A DNA stretch of 50,049 nucleotides from Hymenobacter jeongseonensis. Its GTDB lineage: Bacteria; Bacteroidota; Bacteroidia; Cytophagales; Hymenobacteraceae. Under the pieces are notes generated by a model that was not told where the DNA came from, searched no databases, and was given only the letters and a program-made list of their open reading frames with translations. Positions within the stretch are counted from its first letter, which is position 1. Each line of letters starts with the position of its first letter. The translations under genes and the position numbers were made by a program. Location of the stretch: positions 1 to 50,049 of the forward strand of contig NZ_JADQDQ010000017.1 in the NCBI RefSeq assembly GCF_015694725.1. The letters are read 5' to 3'. This document shows, piece after piece, positions 1 through 7,850 of the stretch.

Positions 1-48
1 TCAATCGCCCAACCACTTCGAATCCCAACTCCAAACCACGTCCCAATT

Positions 49-483
49 GTGTCCGGCTTAGCTAGACCACCTCAGTTGACCCCTGTTGCCCTCTTGTACT
101 ACCGCAATCCGCTCGGTAGCATCACCTACGACCCCCTCGGCTTTGTGGCCTTGAAATGGTCAGACGCGCCGGTCACGTCCGCCGAGTTGCAGTCCTTGTA
201 CGCCCACACCCTGCAGGCGCTGCGCTACCACGAGACCTGCAAACTCTTAACCGACCAAACCGACCGCCAGGCCCTGTCAGAGGAGATGCAGACGTGGATT
301 GTGGAGCAGTCGATTCCTCAAGCCATTGCCGACTGCGCTTACAGCCATTGTGCAATTGTGGAATGCTCCCGCGAAGACCACCGGCAGGCGGCGCGGGCGG
401 TCGGTAGCCGCCTGACCGGCCCGCTGGAGTTTCGCTACTTTGAGCAGGAATCCGACGCCCGCCAGTGGCTCCAATCCACCTAG
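49..483 (+). CDS. Hypothetical STAS/SpoIIAA-like protein
   Basis: Function unknown. A soluble protein of about 144 aa with alternating strands and helices, consistent with a SpoIIAA/STAS-like fold. It shares its layout with the 140-aa protein at 30533-30955: a central LL-x-D-x-R/T-x-R element, a following W and P, and a C-terminal A-x-x-WL. The two are probably paralogues. No membrane segment or signal peptide is seen. The start is uncertain. A GTG at 49 is used, but the frame stays open to the window edge, so the gene may begin upstream. Nothing here supports anti-sigma partner switching in particular. Confidence 0.65.
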   Translation: MSGLARPPQLTPVALLYYRNPLGSITYDPLGFVALKWSDAPVTSAELQSLYAHTLQALRYHETCKLLTDQTDRQALSEEMQTWIVEQSIPQAIADCAYSHCAIVECSREDHRQAARAVGSRLTGPLEFRYFEQESDARQWLQST

Positions 484-589
484 CGCCCCCCGGAACTGCC
501 TTGTGAACAGGGGAAGCTTCCGTCGGTGGAAACGAAGTTTAGGAAAATGGTCCGCAGGTATAGGCGCTTTGTTCACTTAGAACGAGCGA

Positions 590-1015
590 CTACTTGCCCT
601 CACCCGGTTCGGCGCGCCGGGCCAAGACGTTTACGGCCTGTTTCCCGCTGACGAACAGTGTAAAGAGGAACGCGAGTTGGAGCAGCGCGGGCAGCCAGAA
701 GGCGGGGATATTATCTAATCCGTACACAACGACGGCGTCGGGACAGGCCCAGGCATACCGTACCCGGAGCACCGGCCCCACGAATTGGAAGCGCTCGCCC
801 GTCCATAACGGCCGGGTCACGGAGGTCTCGTGGTTTTCAAACGCGTTGAAAAACCGAATGTGCAACCGCCCATCCGGCAAGAGGCCCACCGACGCGTCGG
901 CCTCTTGGTAGAGCAGATGCAACGCATACACGGGCCACGTGCGGTAGGCCAGCCAGGCGCTTCCAAGCAGCAGCAGCACGAATCGAATCAAGACGCCGGA
1001 GATGCTTTTAGTCAT
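590..1015 (-). CDS. Hypothetical membrane protein, two TM segments
   Basis: Unrecognised family, 141 aa from the ATG at 1015. One hydrophobic helix lies near the N-terminus (ISGVLIRFVLLLLGSAWLAY) and one near the C-terminus (FWLPALLQLAFLFTLFVSG). A roughly 70-residue stretch between them carries a conserved-looking FNAFENHE segment and would lie outside the cytoplasm. The longer frame from 1087 adds 24 residues that resemble noncoding sequence, so the internal start is preferred. It runs in the same direction as the next two small genes upstream. No function is inferred. Confidence 0.6.
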   Translation of the reverse strand: MTKSISGVLIRFVLLLLGSAWLAYRTWPVYALHLLYQEADASVGLLPDGRLHIRFFNAFENHETSVTRPLWTGERFQFVGPVLRVRYAWACPDAVVVYGLDNIPAFWLPALLQLAFLFTLFVSGKQAVNVLARRAEPGEGK

Positions 1016-1091
1016 GGGAAGTCGAGCTGCGTCGCCGCCCCGCGCCAGCGGGACCGGGTAATGCGGAAGCATAGTCCTCGCGGTCAACGGC

Positions 1092-1370
1092 CTATGCGGG
1101 GCTTCCCGGCGCCGGCTTGGGCGGGCCCCCGCGCCCGCGCCGGGCGGCGGTGTAATGGGTATAGAGCCCCCGAAAGCCTTCCTCCCGGGACACCTCCCCC
1201 GCCACGTAGCGGCACAATTGTGCCCAGGCCGCCGGCGAGGGCGGGTACCCCTCGTAGATCTGGCTCAAGACGGCGTTCTCGACCTCGCGCACCCGGTGTG
1301 CGCGGGCCGGGTCTGCAGCCCCGGGGCAGAGCAGTAACGGCAAAAACAAGGGCATATGGGGCCGAATCAA
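1092..1370 (-). CDS. Small hypothetical protein, possible signal peptide
   Basis: Unrecognised protein of at most 92 aa. A hydrophobic N-terminus (MPLFLPLLLCPG, if started at 1355) could be a short signal peptide. The middle (ENAVLSQIYEGYPPSPAAWAQLCRYV) looks like real amphipathic coding sequence, and the tail is rich in R, G and P. A longer overlapping frame (1084-1458) reads as low-complexity G/R/P and is treated as its shadow. It lies just upstream, in the same direction, of the two-TM protein at 590-1015. Codon pattern and the acidic/aromatic core are the main support. Confidence 0.45.
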   Translation of the reverse strand: MIRPHMPLFLPLLLCPGAADPARAHRVREVENAVLSQIYEGYPPSPAAWAQLCRYVAGEVSREEGFRGLYTHYTAARRGRGGPPKPAPGSPA

Positions 1371-1469
1371 GCGGAGGCCCTGTAAGATAATGATTTAGTA
1401 TAATAAAATGTGATTTATTTACTACGGTTGAGCCGGCGCAAACCGCCGGCGGGGGCACGGGCGGTCGCC

Positions 1470-1757
1470 CTAGCGGAGTTGGCGCAGGGTCGTTTGCAGC
1501 ACACTCACCAAGCAGGCGTGCCGTTCGGCCTCCGACCCCTGCCCACGCTCGTGGGTCCAGGCCCGCAGCCGTTCCCGCACCAGGGGCAGGCCCGGGTGCT
1601 GCTCGGTGTCCAGGTCGGCCAACGCCGCCGTCAGGCGGCCCACCTGCTCGTGCAAGCCGGCTCCCTCCGCGGGCGTTCGAATTTTCATTTCTTGCACCTG
1701 GCGCAGGCCCGCCCGCAGCTGCCGCACCAAGGCTGTATCAGGACAATATTTCATCAT
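1470..1757 (-). CDS. Small helical hypothetical protein
   Basis: A 95-aa soluble protein of unknown family, predicted mostly helical. Leucine and alanine recur at heptad-like spacing (LHEQVGRLTAALADL, LVRERLRAWTHERG), suggesting a helical bundle or short coiled coil. There is no signal peptide, TM segment or catalytic motif. It is followed by other small minus-strand genes. The 212 bp upstream (1758-1969) hold no gene, and a promoter was not identified. Confidence 0.5.
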   Translation of the reverse strand: MMKYCPDTALVRQLRAGLRQVQEMKIRTPAEGAGLHEQVGRLTAALADLDTEQHPGLPLVRERLRAWTHERGQGSEAERHACLVSVLQTTLRQLR

Positions 1758-1969
1758 ACGGAGGGAATAGCAAAATCTTCGCCAAAGACCGGGGCGAACA
1801 ACTGTCCCCGTCCTCCCTACGGTTCATTTGGGAACCTGGTTTAATGCTACTATTCAGACGCTTGAATATAGGCTGGCAACGGATTCGAGCGCCCGCGGGC
1901 GACGGGGCCGCAGCAGCCAAGTGGGCGTCACTCCGTTCACAGAATCGGTCAAGTAAACAGACTAACGAG

Positions 1970-2467
1970 TCAAAGCAACAGCATCGCCAGCCGTTTCCGC
2001 TGCCAGTACAGCACGCCCGCTACCGGCACCAGCAGCCACCAGTAGCTCAGCCCCTGCTCGGTCGTTGCCGTAGCCACCGCACCTGGGGCCGCCGCCACGG
2101 GTGCCTTGGGCTTGGTAACCGTGGTGGCTACCGCACCGGCCCCGGCTGCGACGGAGCCGGCGGGCTTGGTAAGAGCCGTACTGCCAGCGCCCGTGGCCAC
2201 GGCGCTTTGCTTGATTTTAACCGTGCGCGGCGCAAGGCCGGACCGGGCCAGGTTGGCAGCTTGGGCCTTCTGCCACTGCCGGCGCTGGCGGGGCGTGCTG
2301 CCGGCCGGCGCCGGTACCAGGTACGCCGGCAGCTGGGCCAGTGAGTCGAGCACCAGGGGCGTGCTCACGAGGGCGACCGACGGCGTGGGCGGCGGCTCAG
2401 CGAGCCGGCTGCTCACGCACGAAGCTAGGCTCAGGGCCCACACGGCCAGGAGTAGCGGGGTTCTCAT
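1970..2467 (-). CDS. Lipoprotein with C-terminal membrane anchor, last gene of lysozyme operon
   Basis: A 165-aa protein. It has an N-terminal lipoprotein signal (hydrophobic core then L-A-S-C, Cys17), a long Ala/Thr/Val/Pro-rich middle without clear fold, and a C-terminal hydrophobic helix (YWWLLVPVAGVLYW) followed by RKR. A lipid anchor at one end and a TM helix at the other, joined by an extended linker, is reminiscent of unimolecular spanins of phage lysis cassettes. That reading is inferred from layout and position, not homology. The start overlaps the stop of the GH24 lysozyme by ATGA, so the two are translationally coupled. Confidence 0.65.
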   Translation of the reverse strand: MRTPLLLAVWALSLASCVSSRLAEPPPTPSVALVSTPLVLDSLAQLPAYLVPAPAGSTPRQRRQWQKAQAANLARSGLAPRTVKIKQSAVATGAGSTALTKPAGSVAAGAGAVATTVTKPKAPVAAAPGAVATATTEQGLSYWWLLVPVAGVLYWQRKRLAMLLL

Positions 2468-2931
2468 CGTTGCAGGAAAAGTGCTGCCTCGCGGCCGCGA
2501 CGAAGGGTCAGGCCCCGGTTGGGCTCCAAGACGCGGGTGCGCGGATTGGTGACCTTGTTCCAGGCCCCGAACGCGGCCGTGATGGCGGCGGTATCGGTGC
2601 TGCCCAGGTTAGCCAGGCGCAGCACGCTCGACTTGTCAAAGCCCGCGGTTCCGATGTTGAAGCACAGGCTCACCATCGCGTCGAACTGGGTTTGGGTCAC
2701 CGCCCGCGTGAGGCGCTTGGCCACGTGGGCGCCGTAGGTACGGTCCACGTCGCGCTGGAGCAAGGCGCTGGCCTCGGCTTCGCTCAGCGTGGCGTAGAGG
2801 TACTTTTCCTCGCCGTGCAGTATCACGTGGCCGTAGCCAATCGTGGCCTTGCCGGCCGAGCAGAAGTACTTGCGGGCCATGAACCGCTCTTCTCGCTTAA
2901 TCAGGTCGAGCCCTGCTGGGGAAATTTTCAT
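2464..2931 (-). CDS. GH24 lysozyme (phage-type endolysin)
   Basis: Cleaves the beta-1,4 bond between MurNAc and GlcNAc in peptidoglycan. It is 155 aa, typical for the T4/lambdoid lysozyme family. The N-terminal catalytic block is visible: Glu14/15 in IKREERF, then CSAGKATIGYGH, with Cys24 where T4 lysozyme has Asp20 and Thr30 as the catalytic Thr. Cys at this site occurs in many phage GH24 enzymes. The later QFDAMVSLCFNIG segment is also typical. There is no signal peptide, so export would need a holin-type partner. It is the third of four ATGA-overlapping genes, suggesting a lysis module from a prophage or domesticated phage element. Confidence 0.9.
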   Translation of the reverse strand: MKISPAGLDLIKREERFMARKYFCSAGKATIGYGHVILHGEEKYLYATLSEAEASALLQRDVDRTYGAHVAKRLTRAVTQTQFDAMVSLCFNIGTAGFDKSSVLRLANLGSTDTAAITAAFGAWNKVTNPRTRVLEPNRGLTLRRGREAALFLQR

Positions 2932-3743
2932 GCTTGGGTTCTCTCGGCTTCGCGCCGGCGACGGGCCTGTTTGGCCAGGTTGAAAAAAGCGGTGTGCAGG
3001 CTCGTGTAAGCCACTTGCTCGTAGGTGCCGTAGGTGCCGCGCTCGGCTAACTCGGCCAGCATTTCCAGCACCTCCGTGCCATCGCCCACGGGCCCCACCT
3101 TCGGGGCGGGGCCTTCGCCGGCCGGCTCGGGCTTTTTGTAGAGGTCAGCGTAGGCGCGGTGCACGAAGCGCTGGGCCTTGAGGAAGTGGTGCAGCGCGAC
3201 GACTTTGTGCCCCAGCGGCAAATCGGTCAGTTCCAGGGCGCGGGCCTCGGCAATCTTGCCGTGGTACCGCTCGCGGCGCTGTCCGTCCCAGCGCGGGTCG
3301 TTTTCGTCCACGCCCACGGCGGCCGGCCGGCAGAGCGTGGCCACCAACTGGTCGAGGGCGCGGGGCTGCGGTTGGCGGGGCCGGGCGAAGTGGTGAAAAA
3401 AGAGCGTGGCCATCGCGTATTCGACCAGCACGGCATCCGTGAGGTTGGCCTCGGGCAGCAGGTACACCCGGCCCCGGTGCTTGAAGCTGGGCAAGGCCGA
3501 GGCGTCGAGTTCCTCTTTCCAGACCCACCCCACCAAACTCACCAAATCCCAAAGCTGGTCGGGCGTGAGCCGGCGCAGCTGCTTATCCTTCAGCTTCGGG
3601 CACCAGGCCTGCACGATGGCTAGCCGGGCGGCGACCGAGTCCTGGCTCAGGTGCGGAGCGGCGGCCAGCAGTTGGCGGGCCGTGAGCTCGCCGTAGCGCT
3701 CCGGCAGGAAATGAGCTTTGTCGTCGAGGCTAAATCGAATCAT
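2928..3743 (-). CDS. Hypothetical phage-like protein
   Basis: A 271-aa soluble protein of unrecognised family. It is rich in charged residues, Leu and Ala, mostly helical, with a basic C-terminus (KQARRRREAERTQA). Motifs such as LTPDQLWDLVSLVGWVW and HKVVALHHFLKAQRFVHRAYADLY look like conserved helices. Both ends overlap neighbours by ATGA (84-aa protein upstream, lysozyme downstream). Small helical proteins of this sort are common in Bacteroidota prophages, for example as tail-assembly accessory proteins, but that is contextual inference only. Confidence 0.6.
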   Translation of the reverse strand: MIRFSLDDKAHFLPERYGELTARQLLAAAPHLSQDSVAARLAIVQAWCPKLKDKQLRRLTPDQLWDLVSLVGWVWKEELDASALPSFKHRGRVYLLPEANLTDAVLVEYAMATLFFHHFARPRQPQPRALDQLVATLCRPAAVGVDENDPRWDGQRRERYHGKIAEARALELTDLPLGHKVVALHHFLKAQRFVHRAYADLYKKPEPAGEGPAPKVGPVGDGTEVLEMLAELAERGTYGTYEQVAYTSLHTAFFNLAKQARRRREAERTQA

Positions 3744-3994
3744 GGGGTGACGGGTAAAGCGAGTTTTTCGGTGGGGACCGGCGCGGGCTCAGTCGGGGCA
3801 GGTTCGGCCTCTACGGCCCGGGTAATGCGCTTTTGCAGCAGATCCGCCACGCCGGCGTCTACCAGTCCTAGCTTGCTAAAGGAGATAATCAGGCTGCGCA
3901 GGTGGAAGATGACAAAAGGCGCAATCGCCAGCTGCGAGAGGAAAAACAGCCCCTTTTCGTGCTGCGAAAAGCCGTGGGCAAAGCCGAGCAGCAC
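3740..3994 (-). CDS. Small single-TM protein, first gene of lysozyme operon
   Basis: An 84-aa protein with one hydrophobic segment (GLFFLSQLAIAPFVIFHL) and a Pro/Glu/Ala-rich C-terminus. It uses a GTG start preceded by GGGGAGGA, one of the few Shine-Dalgarno-like sequences in this window. The frame also continues upstream without a stop to about 4061 and reads plausibly, so a non-ATG start further upstream cannot be excluded. As the first gene of a set ending in a lysozyme and a spanin-like lipoprotein it could be a holin, but one TM segment and the absence of homology make this a guess. Confidence 0.5.
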   Translation of the reverse strand: MLLGFAHGFSQHEKGLFFLSQLAIAPFVIFHLRSLIISFSKLGLVDAGVADLLQKRITRAVEAEPAPTEPAPVPTEKLALPVTP

Positions 3995-4090
3995 TCCTCC
4001 CCTGCTGAGCCACCAATCGATGCCGGGAAAAGCTAGGGTTTGGGGCTGGCTATGGGGTTATATTTTCTTCACTCTCAACTGTTTTTGCGC

Positions 4091-4372
4091 ATGGAAACTG
4101 CTAAGAAGTTAAGTGTATTGGACCGGGTGGCGCTGCCATCGCCGACGTTTTGGCGCAAGGTGAGTGCGATGGGCAAGGCCATTGGCGGATTGGGCCTGGT
4201 ACTGGTGACGGCCCCGGTGGCGCTGCCGGCGGCCGTGGTGTCGGTGGCCGGGTACCTGGTGCTGGTGGGGTCGTTGACGGCGGGGCTGTCGGCGCTGACG
4301 GTGGAGCCGGGCGCGGTGGCTTCAGGCGATGGAAGTGTTGAACAGTCGGCGGGTAGCGCCGGTACCACGTAA
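4091..4372 (+). CDS. Holin-like membrane protein
   Basis: A 93-aa protein from the ATG at 4091. A short polar N-terminus (METAKKLSVLDRVALPSPTFWRKV) is followed by two Ala/Gly/Val-rich hydrophobic segments at about residues 34-78, then a short polar tail. This size, topology and the PTFW motif match small membrane proteins placed before M15 endolysins in Bacteroidota phages. Its stop is 1 nt before the ATG of the M15 peptidase, so the two form one unit. The role is presumed to be release or activation of the endolysin, from context. The longer frame from 4040 adds an unlikely leader. Confidence 0.6.
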   Translation: METAKKLSVLDRVALPSPTFWRKVSAMGKAIGGLGLVLVTAPVALPAAVVSVAGYLVLVGSLTAGLSALTVEPGAVASGDGSVEQSAGSAGTT

Positions 4373-4373
4373 C

Positions 4374-4835
4374 ATGGAGGACCGGGCTACTTATGCGGTG
4401 AGCAAGCGCGCGGCGCCGCGGCTGAATGTGGCGCAGATGGTGCGGCAGGCGGCGCGGCTGGCGGAGGTGCGGCCGGAGCTGGCGGAGGCATACCGGGTAG
4501 CGCTGCGGCGCTGGTCGGGTGACCCGGGGCTGCGGCTGCTGGGGTTGCCAATTGTGACGGAGGGACACCGGTCGGTGGCGGTGCAGGATGAACTGTACTC
4601 CCGCGGGCGGAGTGCGCCGGGGCCGGTGGTGACCTATAAGCGCGGCGGGGAATCGAAGCACAATGCGCTGCCGAGCCGGGCGCTGGACGTGGCGTTTCTG
4701 CTGGCCGATGGGTCGGTATCGTGGTCGGGGCTGCTGCTGAGCAAGTTTGCGCGGCTGATGAAGGCGGCGGATGCACGAGTGCGCTGGGGCGGCGACTGGC
4801 CGGGGTTCAAGGACCGGCCGCACTTTGAGGTGTAG
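4374..4835 (+). CDS. M15-family peptidase (L-alanyl-D-glutamate peptidase-like endolysin)
   Basis: Zinc metallopeptidase that cuts peptidoglycan stem peptides. It is 153 aa from the ATG at 4374, right for phage M15C endolysins. Zinc ligands are visible as His96 (SKHN), Asp105 (SRALDVAF) and His150 (DRPHFEV), with the EGHRS segment at 63-67 upstream. It carries no signal peptide. It starts 1 nt after the holin-like gene. The AT-poor sequence is uniform with its surroundings. A terminator-like hairpin follows at 4842. Together with the divergent GH24 module this gives two different peptidoglycan-cutting activities within 2.4 kb. Confidence 0.88.
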   Translation: MEDRATYAVSKRAAPRLNVAQMVRQAARLAEVRPELAEAYRVALRRWSGDPGLRLLGLPIVTEGHRSVAVQDELYSRGRSAPGPVVTYKRGGESKHNALPSRALDVAFLLADGSVSWSGLLLSKFARLMKAADARVRWGGDWPGFKDRPHFEV

Positions 4836-4841
4836 GGGCAA

Positions 4842-4877
4842 ATGAAACGAGCGGGCCAGATGGTCCGCTCGTTTCAT
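4842..4877. terminator. Bidirectional terminator hairpin, recurrent family copy 1
   Basis: Two 16-nt arms (ATGAAACGAGCGGGCC and GGTCCGCTCGTTTCAT) with a 4-nt loop and one mismatch. It lies directly after the M15 gene on the plus strand and downstream of the response regulator on the minus strand. The same core (CGAGCGGGCC-AGAT-GGTCCGCTCG) recurs at 14138, 17376, 24058 and 25905, always just beyond a gene end. Confidence 0.7.
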
Positions 4878-4906
4878 AGCAGGGTTATAGGAATTGATAT
4901 TGGACT

Positions 4907-5055
4907 GTGGCTGTTGCAGAACTCGGTTTCGGACACCCAGTGCTGTTGCTACAGCATGAGTCTCGCCGCAAACCGGCTGTAAATTGCATTTCTGCATGTC
5001 GCTGCGACCGTTGCCACCTGATTTTGAACCCGCTTTAGAGTTCTGCAACAGCCAC
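4907..5055. mobile_element. 149-bp MITE-like element with 18-bp perfect inverted ends
   Basis: GTGGCTGTTGCAGAACTC at 4907-4924 is repeated exactly in inverted orientation at 5038-5055. The 113 bp between contain no credible gene. Perfect terminal inverted repeats at this spacing fit a non-autonomous transposable element or an internally deleted insertion sequence. The family is not identified and a clear target duplication was not seen. Confidence 0.6.
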
Positions 5056-5100
5056 GACCCTTTCGCTGAACTGATTAGAGCGAATGCGTGGCCGGCAATC

Positions 5101-5523
5101 TCATTCGGCGGTTACCAGCGGTCCGAAATGGATACGCAGCAGGGTGGCGACTTTCTCTTCATTCAACGGCTTGTTAAGAAAGCCGGCGATGGGCAGGTTG
5201 GTGGTTCGGTCCAGGTCGTGGCTGTTCAGGGAGGTGGTGAGCACGACCACGACGGCACGCTGCTGCTGCGCGGGGGGTAGGGCCTGGAAGGCTTCGAGGA
5301 ATTCGAATCCGTCCATGACGGGCATATTGAGGTCGAGCAGAACCAGTACGGGGTGGGCGGGGCTGAATGAGCTGTCGGGCCGGGCCAGGATGTTCAGGGC
5401 CTGCTCGCCGTTGGTGGCCACCAGCACCTGGTCGGCAACGCCGAGGTGGTTCAAGACCTGCTTGTTGAGAAAGTTGGTGATGTCGTCATCATCGACCAGT
5501 AGAATAGCGGGAATTTTCTTCAT
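5101..5523 (-). CDS. Single-domain response regulator (CheY-like)
   Basis: Receives a phosphoryl group from a histidine kinase and signals by protein contact, with no DNA-binding domain. It is 140 aa, one REC domain. The acidic pocket is Asp11-14, the phospho-acceptor Asp64 (LLDLNMPVMDG), the switch Thr96 and Lys118 (NKP). It lies 45 bp downstream of the PAS kinase at 5569, its probable partner. It is a close paralogue of the regulator at 24119-24538, which has the same length and key residues at identical positions. The downstream target is unknown. Confidence 0.92.
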   Translation of the reverse strand: MKKIPAILLVDDDDITNFLNKQVLNHLGVADQVLVATNGEQALNILARPDSSFSPAHPVLVLLDLNMPVMDGFEFLEAFQALPPAQQQRAVVVVLTTSLNSHDLDRTTNLPIAGFLNKPLNEEKVATLLRIHFGPLVTAE

Positions 5524-5568
5524 CGTATAGGATAGTAGGGAAGCGAATAAGGAGTAGAGGATAGCAAC

Positions 5569-7569
5569 CTAAACCGCGGTTGTTGTTTCAGGAAGGGCAG
5601 TCCCTGGGAGCGTAATGGTGAAGGTGGACCCTATGCCCGGCGTGCTGCTCACGGCAATGGTGCCGCCGGCATTTTCCACAATGCGCTTGACCATGTAGAG
5701 GCCGATGCCCGAGCCCTCGACGTGGTCGTGCAGGCGGCGAAACAGGCCAAAGAGCTTGGCCTGCTGGCGCGCGTTCAGCCCGAGGCCGTTGTCCTGCACC
5801 TCGAGCACGGCGGCCCCGTTTTCGGTGCGGTGGCTGCGCAGGTGAACCACCGGCGGGCGGCCGGGCTGGTGGTATTTGACGGCGTTGCTGAGCAAGTTGT
5901 AGACGAGGCTGCGCAGGTTTTTGGGCGCAAAGGCCAGCCGCGGGCCGCCGGTGACGTCCACAGTCAAGCGAGCTTCGGTGGCGGCGAACTGCGGGGCCAG
6001 GTCCAGGCACACGTCTTCGATGAGGCGGGCAAGGTCCACGGGCTCGGCCGGCTCGGCGGCGGCCCGCTGCAGCTTGGTGAGGTCGGTGAGCTGGGCGATG
6101 GTCAGTTGGAAGCGGTCCACGGACTGCTGCATCCGGTCGAGCACGGGCTGCACGCCCTCCTGCTGGCGAGCCGGGAGGGGCAGCACCCGTTGCAGGAGAT
6201 GGAGCAGGCCTTCGAGGTTGGTGATGGGGGCTTTGAGGTCGTGCGAGGCCGTGTAAATGAAGTTGTCCAGGTCGGTGTTGGTGCGCGTGAGCTGGCGGTT
6301 GCTTTCGGTGAGGGCCTGATTGGCTTCCTGCAGCTGCTGCCGGGCCCGCACCGAGGCGGTCACGTCCTGGGCAAACGCCCGGATGCCGTCAATGTCGCCG
6401 TGCGCGTCGCGGTGGGCCTGGAAGGAAAACGTCCAGTACATCTCCTCCAGCGGGCCGCCGGCCGAGCGGGCCATCTGCAGCGGCATTTCCTCGGCGACGC
6501 AGGTTTCGCCGGAGGTGTACACTTGGCGCAGCAGCGTCGGAACGGGCGTATCGGCCAGCTCCGGCAGGGCATCGCGCAAGGGTTTGCCCTGCAGCTCCCG
6601 GCCAGGAAAAAAGCGCTGGTAAGCGGGGTTGACAAGCGTGAAGACGTGGTCGGGCCCGTCGAGGACGACGATGGGGGCCGAGGCCTGCATGAACAAGTCC
6701 TCCAGCTGCTGGCGCTGGCGTTCGCGCTCCTGGCGGGCCAGCACCTGCTCCGTCACGTCGAAGGCGAAGGTGGAGATGCCCACGACCTCCCCGTTTTCGC
6801 GGTAGGCCTGGTAGGTGAAGGTGAAGTACATCGGCTTCGGCGCCTGCCCCCCGGGCCGGGCCACGAGCAGCGGTTGCTCGTGGCCGTAATAGGTTTCGCC
6901 CGTGCGGTACACGGCGTCGAGCAGGTCCACCACGCCGGCGTCCACGGTTTCGGGCAGGGCTTCGGCCACGGGGCGGCCGAGCAGCTGGCGGTCGGGGAAG
7001 AACTGCTGGTAGGCGGCGTTGACGTACGCGTAGCGGTGGGCCGGGCCACACTGGATGCAAATGGCCGCCGGGGTATGGGCAAACACCTGGGCGAACTCCT
7101 CGCGCTCCTGCGCCCGGCGCTGAGCCGCCGCCAGCAGCTCGGCCTGCCGGGCTTCGGCGCGGTGGTTTGCGCGCAGAGTGGTTTCGCCAGCGGGGTCAGT
7201 GAAGCTGGTGGCCAGCAGTTCGCCCCCGCGCCGGGCGGCGAGGTGCCAGTAGTTGTCCCGGCCATCGGCCGGGTGGTTGGCCTCGAAGTGGCCGGCCTCG
7301 CCGGTGGCAAACACGCGGCAGCAGCAAGTAATTAGGCCGTTCTCGCAGGCGTTGGGGAAGAGCGTCAGGAAGGTTTGTTCGGGCCGTTCGGGCTGGCCGA
7401 GCATCTGCTGCCCGGCGGGGTTCAGGTACTCACAGGCAAAGTCCGTGACAGCGGCCCCGTCGGGGCCGTAGAGGGGGCGCCACAAGGCCAGGGCGCTGAA
7501 GGAAACCGCCAGCAGGGCGTGGAGCTCAACAGCGGGGAGGGATGGGAGGCTGGCCGGAGGGGTGGGCAT
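5569..7569 (-). CDS. Multi-PAS sensor histidine kinase
   Basis: Cytoplasmic sensor kinase of about 666 aa from the ATG at 7569 (the frame also allows 7623). An N-terminal PAS-like region is followed by two similar PAS modules; both carry a Y-x-QFFP or Y-x-RFFPG motif and an A-F-D/QDVT end. A coiled coil (TESNRQLTRTNTDLDNF) leads to the HisKA H-box ASHDLKAPITNL and a HATPase domain with N-box NLLSNAVKYH, G1 DNGLGL and G2 GSGIGLYMVK. No TM segment is seen. The paired PAS modules look like an internal duplication. The response regulator follows 45 bp downstream. The ligand is unknown. Confidence 0.92.
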   Translation of the reverse strand: MPTPPASLPSLPAVELHALLAVSFSALALWRPLYGPDGAAVTDFACEYLNPAGQQMLGQPERPEQTFLTLFPNACENGLITCCCRVFATGEAGHFEANHPADGRDNYWHLAARRGGELLATSFTDPAGETTLRANHRAEARQAELLAAAQRRAQEREEFAQVFAHTPAAICIQCGPAHRYAYVNAAYQQFFPDRQLLGRPVAEALPETVDAGVVDLLDAVYRTGETYYGHEQPLLVARPGGQAPKPMYFTFTYQAYRENGEVVGISTFAFDVTEQVLARQERERQRQQLEDLFMQASAPIVVLDGPDHVFTLVNPAYQRFFPGRELQGKPLRDALPELADTPVPTLLRQVYTSGETCVAEEMPLQMARSAGGPLEEMYWTFSFQAHRDAHGDIDGIRAFAQDVTASVRARQQLQEANQALTESNRQLTRTNTDLDNFIYTASHDLKAPITNLEGLLHLLQRVLPLPARQQEGVQPVLDRMQQSVDRFQLTIAQLTDLTKLQRAAAEPAEPVDLARLIEDVCLDLAPQFAATEARLTVDVTGGPRLAFAPKNLRSLVYNLLSNAVKYHQPGRPPVVHLRSHRTENGAAVLEVQDNGLGLNARQQAKLFGLFRRLHDHVEGSGIGLYMVKRIVENAGGTIAVSSTPGIGSTFTITLPGTALPETTTAV

Positions 7570-7850
7570 GGGGAAGCGGGAACAGAAAGCTGTGGCCCAA
7601 ACGATATCAGGCCCTGTAAACATCTAGCGGGCTGCCCGTGCTTCCATACGGGGCGGGTGAAGGCCGAGCGGTCTGGGGCCCTTGGACCGGGAGGGCAGCC
7701 GTTGGCGTTGGCCGCGAGTCGGAAGGGTGCGCGGCCGCGCTGGCTACGGCCGTAGGCACGCTTTACACCTGCCGATTAGGCGAAAACCAATACCGGCCAT
7801 GTGCGCCCCTTGGACCGGGAGGCGGGGCTTCCAGATGGGGCGCACAGCCC

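Noticed and set aside
4101..5048. Minus-strand frame of 315 aa across the M15 gene and the hairpin
   Set aside because: Low-complexity Pro/His/Arg composition typical of an antisense frame over a GC-rich gene; the plus strand has the clear holin-like and M15 genes.
5722..7335. Plus-strand frame of 537 aa
   Set aside because: Antisense to the PAS kinase and rich in Gly/Val/His repeats without domain pattern.
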